A stretch of DNA of 64,000 bases. Origin: Candidatus Merdivicinus excrementipullorum (GTDB lineage Bacteria; Bacillota; Clostridia; Oscillospirales; Ruminococcaceae). The notes beneath the pieces were generated by a model, which did no database searches, was not told the origin of the DNA, and saw only the letters and a list, made by a program, of their open reading frames with translations. The translations under genes and the position numbers were made by a program. The DNA lies in assembly GCA_018716725.1 (NCBI GenBank), contig DVJP01000077.1:1-64000 (forward strand), read 5' to 3'. Shown piece by piece: positions 59,650-64,000 of this stretch; position 1 is the stretch's first letter, and the number at the start of each line of letters is the position of its first letter.

Positions 59650-59949
59650 TAAAAACGCGGACGTTCTGCCACGCGTTAGATTTCTGAACGGCGGGATGAA
59701 CCGCCGTTTTCGGCACAGGTTCCCCGAAATGAATCGCAACGTTGCGGGGAATCCGGCGGGCCGGGAAACCCGGCCCCTACAATATGTTCCCTAAAAAACG
59801 ATAGAAAATGAAACCTATCAATACGGCGAGTCGTCGTGAATTTATTCACGACAAGAGCACGTCCAGCGGTCGGATAGGAATTGAAACGCCGCGGCGAATT
59901 GGCGGCCCGGCCTCCGGGCCCGCGTCGAATTGCCAGCGGCGGCTCGCCG
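59632..59949 (-). repeat. Composite 3'-end repeat downstream of the LTA synthase-like gene
   Basis: Read from the stop codon at 59952 on the minus strand: CTAGCGGCGAGCCGCCGCTG hairpin, GGGCCCGGAGGCCGGGCC hairpin, AATTCGCCGCGGCG, TTTCAATTCCTATCCGACC, CCGCTGGACG, a TCGTGAATAAATTCACGA hairpin, CTCGCCGTATTGATAGG, the hairpin GGGCCGGG-AAA-CCCGGCCC (59758-59776) with GTAGGGG, CGCAACGTTGCG, and the CCCCGAAA / AACGGCGG block that reaches back into the GH78-type gene's last codons. No other gene is visible in 59650-59949. Confidence 0.85.
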
Positions 59950-61737
59950 CTAGTCGTTGAAATTCATCATGCGGCCGTCCACTTCCGAGTAATTTTCCCC
60001 AATCACCCGGTCGTAGGTCAGCATATCCAGCAGTTCCGATTCCGTAGTGGGGTTCACCGCCACCGAGTAAACCGGCTCCAGTTCCATTTCCTCCAGCATG
60101 GTTTCCACAAAGGGGTTCTCCTGCCCCGCCAGACGGTAAACCAGATGCGGCAGGTAGAAGGTGGAAATGGTTTCTTCCGGCAAACTGCTGGTGTCCAGGC
60201 CGTAATTGTTCCACACCAGCCAGGTTTTTTCGTAGAGCTTGGAGCAGTTGTCTACATTGATGCCGATATCGTTATAAAAGCTGCTTTCCGGGCTGAAAAA
60301 CGGGAAATGGTCCCCGGTAAAAACAATGATGGTAGGTTCGGCGGATTCCTTAAGCCGGTTCGTGAAATCCCGAAGGGCCTCGTTGGACTCCTGCACCCCG
60401 TCAAAGTAGTTGTCCACTTCCTCGCCTTTGTCGTCAATAAAGGGCTGGTGGTTCTGCATGGTGGTAATATGGATATAGTCCGGGCCGTCGGTAGACGCCA
60501 TGACTTCCTCCGCCTGGCGGAAAGCCGTATCGTCGTCAATATAGTCCCGGAATTGATGAGTCTCTACAGTGAAATCATCGTCAAAGATCATCCGGTCAAA
60601 GCCGTATTCGCTGTATACGTCCTCCCGGTCGTAAAAGTTGGAACGAAAGGGATGGATGTAGGTGGTGCTGTAGCCCGCCTCTTTGTACATATTGGCGAAG
60701 GTGTCCTGCTCCACGCCGCTTTTTAAGAGCTTGTGGGGGATTTCCACGTTGTTCAGGGATTTTACCGGAAGGCCGAACATCAGCTCGAACTCCGTCCGAA
60801 CAGTGCCGTTGCCGAAGGTGGGGACCACACTGGTGCCGGTGACGCCCTCCGCGCAGACCTCATCAAAGGCCCCGTAAATCTTATCGCCGTTTTCCACATC
60901 GTAAAGCCGCCGGAAATCCGCGTAGGATTCGGACATGATGAACACCACGTTGGGCTTCACCGCTTCTTCCGGCTGGGCCATTGCCTCCTGGTCCTCCTGG
61001 TTGGAACTGGTGAGGATCTGCTCGATAGTTTTCTCCGAATACTCCTCCGGTTCCGAAACAGTGGATTTCATGGACTGGTTCATGGAAACGGTAAAATTGG
61101 TAATCAGGTTGTTGTTTTCAAACCGGGCGTCCTCGCTGTAAGAGTTGTAAGTCACGGTGTCGTCAATGCCGAACACCTGGCAGACCGGCGCGAAAAAGGC
61201 CGGGACCAAAATCGCAATGGCCGTAACCCCCGCCATCACCGCCGCCATGGAGCACTGCTTCCAAAAACGGCCCTTTAACCGCCAGCCGGCGACAAACATG
61301 GCAAACACATACAAGGCGGTCAGCAGAATCAGCACAAACAAGAGGGGGTTAAATTTGAGCCGGGCGAATTTAGACACGTCCGCGAAACCTGTAGCCATGT
61401 ACAGATCCGAAAACTGGAAATGGGAGCCGGTGACCACATATTTGTGGTATTCCACCGCCGAAATAATCATAAACAAAGCCCCTGTTACCGCCCCGCTGAT
61501 CCAGACCCGCCGCACAATCAGCGCCACAGTCCAGAACACTACGGCAATCAGCAGGCAGGAAAACAGGAAAACTCCGAAGTTTGTCCAGGTGAATGCAAGC
61601 AGATCCGACAGATCCTGCATCTGCCCCAATTCCGCAAATATACAAAGCACAATGGGAAATACCCCGGCCAACAGCGGGCCGGCGCCTTTCCAGCGGAAAA
61701 AGCGGGTTTCCCGCAGCCGCTGTATCATGTTTCTCAT
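59950..61737 (-). CDS. LTA synthase family sulfatase/phosphoglycerol transferase
   Basis: A 595-residue membrane protein: five TM segments in the first 200 residues, then an extracellular alkaline-phosphatase-fold domain. Metal and catalytic motifs are VVFIMSESYADFRRLYDV near 280, TFGNGTVRTEFELMFGLPV near 320 with the nucleophilic threonine, YIHITTMQNHQPFID near 425 and IIVFTGDHFPFFSPE near 465. Relatives polymerise glycerol phosphate onto lipids or modify glycans with it. The start at 61737 follows AAAGGAG. The stop TAG lies in the CTAGCGG repeat motif. Confidence 0.9.
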   Translation of the reverse strand: MRNMIQRLRETRFFRWKGAGPLLAGVFPIVLCIFAELGQMQDLSDLLAFTWTNFGVFLFSCLLIAVVFWTVALIVRRVWISGAVTGALFMIISAVEYHKYVVTGSHFQFSDLYMATGFADVSKFARLKFNPLLFVLILLTALYVFAMFVAGWRLKGRFWKQCSMAAVMAGVTAIAILVPAFFAPVCQVFGIDDTVTYNSYSEDARFENNNLITNFTVSMNQSMKSTVSEPEEYSEKTIEQILTSSNQEDQEAMAQPEEAVKPNVVFIMSESYADFRRLYDVENGDKIYGAFDEVCAEGVTGTSVVPTFGNGTVRTEFELMFGLPVKSLNNVEIPHKLLKSGVEQDTFANMYKEAGYSTTYIHPFRSNFYDREDVYSEYGFDRMIFDDDFTVETHQFRDYIDDDTAFRQAEEVMASTDGPDYIHITTMQNHQPFIDDKGEEVDNYFDGVQESNEALRDFTNRLKESAEPTIIVFTGDHFPFFSPESSFYNDIGINVDNCSKLYEKTWLVWNNYGLDTSSLPEETISTFYLPHLVYRLAGQENPFVETMLEEMELEPVYSVAVNPTTESELLDMLTYDRVIGENYSEVDGRMMNFND

Positions 61738-61977
61738 ATTGATTACTCCTTTGCTGAAAAGCGTCCTATCAAAAGAACGCGGCATCCGGCGACTTCCCTT
61801 CAGAAAAATCCTCATGATATCTTGGAAACCGGACCGCATTTTCTTGGTTTTCGACAGAAACCCGTTCTAATTTGTTTATCATAGCAGGGCTTTATGAATT
61901 TTTTGTGACTGTTTCTCCGGATTTTCAATCTTTTTTGAAAGAACGGGATTTTACACAAACCTGACGAACTCTTTTCA

Positions 61978-62012
61978 TACTCCTTTGGGCACAAAGGAAA
62001 AGGAGTTTTTTG
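61978..62012 (+). other. Hairpin with T-run before the GntR promoter
   Basis: ACTCC / GGAGT with an internal TTTGG / AAAGG pairing, then a T6 run. It would stop plus-strand transcription just before the GntR promoter. No gene feeding it is visible, so its role is unclear. The remainder of 61738-61977 holds only the presumed LTA synthase promoter region. Confidence 0.4.
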
Positions 62013-62021
62013 GGAAATCTG

Positions 62022-62069
62022 TTGACATTCTGTATTGTTTGTATTATACTATATAATACAAACAATACA
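62022..62069 (+). promoter_or_regulatory. GntR promoter with perfect 39-bp palindromic operator
   Basis: TTGACA (62022-62027), 17-bp spacer and TATACT (62045-62050) form a near-consensus promoter. Over it lies a perfect inverted repeat: TGTATTGTTTGTATTATA (62031-62048), CTA, then its exact complement to 62069. It covers the -10 box and the expected start site, as an autorepressor site should. The GntR gene starts 14 bp further on. Confidence 0.85.
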
Positions 62070-62083
62070 AGGAGGGATGGCGT

Positions 62084-62467
62084 ATGATTCTCAAGCTGGA
62101 TATGTCCAGCGAGGTGCCTATTTATCTGCAAATCCGCAACCAAATTGTCCTGGGCATCGGCCAGGGGCAGCTGCGGGCGGGCGAGAGCCTGCCAACAGTG
62201 CGCCAGCTGGCGGAGGACATCGGCGTCAACACCATGACGGTCAACAAAGCCTATTCCTTATTAAAGGGGGAAGGCTACATCGAAATCGACCGGCGAAAAG
62301 GGGCGGTGGTGAAGCCCTGTTCCTCCCCCGGCGGCTTGGAGGAGGATTTTAAACAGCGCCTTTCCCTGCTGGCGGCGGAAGCCGCGGCCAAAGGGGTGCC
62401 CCGGGAACAATTTTTGGAAGCCTGCCGGGAAGCGGCGGCGGTGATGAACCCAAAAGGAGTGGAGTAA
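62084..62467 (+). CDS. GntR family transcriptional regulator (YtrA subfamily)
   Basis: A 127-residue regulator: N-terminal winged helix (PIYLQIRNQIVLGIGQGQLR; LPTVRQLAEDIGVNTMTVNKAY) and a very short C-terminal dimerisation segment, the size of the YtrA subfamily. It likely represses itself and the downstream gene through the palindrome at its promoter. The ATG at 62084 follows AAGGAGGG. The next gene starts one base after its stop, so the pair is an operon. Confidence 0.93.
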   Translation: MILKLDMSSEVPIYLQIRNQIVLGIGQGQLRAGESLPTVRQLAEDIGVNTMTVNKAYSLLKGEGYIEIDRRKGAVVKPCSSPGGLEEDFKQRLSLLAAEAAAKGVPREQFLEACREAAAVMNPKGVE

Positions 62468-62468
62468 T

Positions 62469-63845
62469 ATGAGCTTGACTTTACTGATTATCATGCTGAT
62501 TGTATTGGGAAGCGCAGTCGCATCCAGCTGGATGGCCGTCCTGCCCAACCGGGGCAGCATGCTGGGGATCCGGCTGCCGGCGGAAGCCGGGAAGGACCCG
62601 GACACGGCGGAAATCGTCAGAGGGTATCGAAAACGGATGATTTTCTGGGGCGTGGTTTTCCTGGCCCTGATGATCCCGGTTCTCCTGACGGAACGGATTT
62701 TCACCTTGCAGTTTTTCCTGCTGTTTGCCTGGTCCATCCTGCTGATGATCGCCTATTACCGGGAATACAGCCGGTTTGGCGGGAAGCTCCGGGAGCTGCG
62801 CCGGGCCAAGGGATGGGAGAGCCAGGGAAAGCCCATTGTGGCCATTGACACCCAGGTTTCCAAAAGCCGGAGCCGGATGGCGGTTTCACCCTGGTGGATG
62901 CTGCCGGGGCTTCTGCTCTCCTTAATTCCCCTGGTTTTATGCGTGACCCGGCGGGAGGATTGGAGCATTTACCTGGCTGCGGCCTGTCCCCTGCTCTTGC
63001 AGGCGGTTCTGTGGCTCTGCCGCCGCTTCTTCCAAAAATCCCGGGCAACGGCCTTCAGCACAGACCCGGAGGTAAACCGGGCCTGCCACTACCTGGCCAT
63101 CCACAGCTGGACGGCTTACTGCGCCGTCATGTCCATGGTGACGGGGGTTTTGACCCTGGCCCTGTATTTTCTGACAGTGCAGGCGTCCTCAGACTTCTGG
63201 TTCCTGCTTTTAATGATCGCCATGCTGCTTACGGTCTGCCTTGGGATTCTCATTGTCTTTCAAAAGGTGCGCAAAGGGCAGAACCGGATTCTGGAGCAGG
63301 CCGGGGCGGAGATCTTAGAAAAAGGAGACGACGCCTGCCACTACAAATGGGGCTTTTACTATAACCCCGCCGATCCCAGGATCATGGTGCCCAAACAGGT
63401 TGGTGTGGGCTGGACCTTTAACGCCGGTCAGCCTTTGGGAAAAGTTCTCGGCTTCGGCTCTTTAGGGTTGGTGGCCGCCCTGGTCATCGGGCTGTTGGGG
63501 ATGTTCCTCTACATGGAAGTGACGCCCTTTTCCCTGGAAATAGAAAACGGCCGGGTCACTATTTCCGCCCCGCTGTATGGCACGGAATTTGAGCTTTCGG
63601 AGGTGGAAAACGTATCCATGTCCGAGGAAATCCCGTCCGGCGCCCGCACCAACGGGGCCGCGGCCGGGGATTTGCTGCTGGGGCATTTTCGGTTAAACGG
63701 CGTGGGGGACACTCTGCTTTATGTCCACACGGACCGGATGCCCTGCGTGGTCATTGAATTACCGGACCGGACCATCTATTTCACCGGGGAATCCCCGGAG
63801 GAAAACCAGGGGATTTTCGAGGAATTAACGGAAGCCATTCAATAA
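62469..63845 (+). CDS. DUF5808 (DUF1648-like) membrane protein
   Basis: A 458-residue protein with about eight or nine TM segments. The cytoplasmic segment YKWGFYYNPADPRIMVPKQV followed by GVGWTFNAG near 298-325 is the DUF5808 motif, and the C-terminal part after the last TM resembles a PH-like domain (ISAPLYGTEFELSEVENVSM). Such proteins are commonly paired with YtrA-type GntR regulators in Firmicutes; none has an established function. Transcribed with the regulator, it is probably induced by a cell-envelope signal. Confidence 0.8.
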   Translation: MSLTLLIIMLIVLGSAVASSWMAVLPNRGSMLGIRLPAEAGKDPDTAEIVRGYRKRMIFWGVVFLALMIPVLLTERIFTLQFFLLFAWSILLMIAYYREYSRFGGKLRELRRAKGWESQGKPIVAIDTQVSKSRSRMAVSPWWMLPGLLLSLIPLVLCVTRREDWSIYLAAACPLLLQAVLWLCRRFFQKSRATAFSTDPEVNRACHYLAIHSWTAYCAVMSMVTGVLTLALYFLTVQASSDFWFLLLMIAMLLTVCLGILIVFQKVRKGQNRILEQAGAEILEKGDDACHYKWGFYYNPADPRIMVPKQVGVGWTFNAGQPLGKVLGFGSLGLVAALVIGLLGMFLYMEVTPFSLEIENGRVTISAPLYGTEFELSEVENVSMSEEIPSGARTNGAAAGDLLLGHFRLNGVGDTLLYVHTDRMPCVVIELPDRTIYFTGESPEENQGIFEELTEAIQ

Positions 63846-63848
63846 ATA

Positions 63849-64000
63849 CCGCGGCTGTCCTGCCCTGCGTTGGGGTCATAAATGGCGGGGCGTCAGGGAC
63901 GCCGCACTCTACGATTGTGATTGCGTTTTCGTTTGATGTATCAAAAAAACGAGGGACGATGTGGGCATCGTCCCCTACAACCGGCGAGCCGCCGGTGGCA
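63849..64000. repeat. Palindromic repeats after the DUF5808 gene
   Basis: Holds a GGCGTC-AGG-GACGCC hairpin, a GTTTGATGTATCAAA palindrome, the exact 26-bp GGGACGATG / CATCGTCCC hairpin at 63953-63978 with CCCCTAC, and a CCGGCGAGCCGCCGG hairpin at the window edge. Confidence 0.8.

Noticed and set aside
1-64000. tRNA or rRNA genes
   Set aside because: No cloverleaf-like GTTCGA context with paired acceptor arms and no rRNA-like sequence noticed on reading; tRNAscan-SE would settle this.

Overview
The window looks like chromosomal DNA of an anaerobic, spore-forming, GC-rich Firmicute of class Clostridia, most likely in or near the Oscillospirales/Ruminococcaceae. The evidence is a SCIFF ranthipeptide with its radical-SAM maturase beside yajC, sporulation genes (yunB, a spoIIM-like gene), a Na+-pumping decarboxylase pair, an iron-sulfur L-serine dehydratase and a yybP-ykoY Mn2+ riboswitch on mntP. 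I see no rRNA, tRNA, CRISPR array, transposase, integrase or phage gene. Most of it reads as ordinary core genome, tightly packed, with short spacers and many 4-bp ATGA overlaps.

Layout. 1-2.2 kb: tail of a probable GntR regulator and an ABC exporter (ATPase plus two permeases). 2.7-5.9 kb (minus): DUF1638 protein, PHP phosphatase, M42 peptidase, HD hydrolase. 6.1-12.1 kb: CofE-like protein, ZIP transporter, UMF1-type MFS protein, winged-helix protein, zinc-dependent phospholipase C-like protein, nitroreductase. 12.3-20.5 kb (minus): a complete ornithine-to-arginine set in transcription order argG-argH-argC-argJ-argB-argD-argF. 20.8-21.6 kb: Mn2+ riboswitch and mntP. 21.6-25.1 kb: SseB-like protein, glycerate kinase, AraC-pseudokinase fusion. 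25.6-30 kb: MacB/FtsX-type ABC system with a large secreted partner. 30-38.6 kb: aldehyde dehydrogenase, DUF47 protein, PopT-type DUF368 flippase, DUF624 protein, SpoIIM-like protein, proC, SCIFF maturase, SCIFF, TIGR04086-like protein, yajC. 38.7-48.1 kb: amidase, GH10-like lipoprotein, inactive signal-peptidase-like protein, yunB, pfkA, phosphoglucomutase, oadB, oadG. 48.2-52 kb: FkbM methyltransferase and an ECF sigma/anti-sigma/membrane-protein operon. 52.5-64 kb: sdaAB-sdaAA, asnS, glycerol dehydrogenase, GH78-type enzyme, LTA synthase-like protein, and a GntR-DUF5808 pair under a perfect 39-bp palindromic operator.

The most unusual content lies between genes. A composite repeat of up to about 450 bp recurs at least six times with a fixed module order. 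Every good copy begins at the stop codon of a gene and points away from it in the sense direction (after the ABC permease at 2237, DUF1638 at 2720, MFS at 8154, MacB permease at 25653, asnS at 55535, LTA synthase at 59950). In three copies the stop codon is the TAG of a shared CTAGCGG motif. Within the element, hairpins keep their loops and flanks while both stem arms change together between copies. Ten small hairpins flanked by GTAGGGG or CCCCTAC behave the same way. This covariation inside one genome suggests a structured 3'-UTR RNA or a palindromic mobile element family that targets gene ends. It is the best candidate here for something undescribed.

Secondary points of interest are an AraC-fused kinase lacking its catalytic aspartates, a signal-peptidase-like protein lacking its catalytic serine, a SCIFF peptide with a seventh cysteine and a hairpin before its maturase, a hairpin that buries the glycerate kinase ribosome-binding site, and a decarboxylase beta/gamma pair with no biotin carrier or carboxyltransferase gene beside it.
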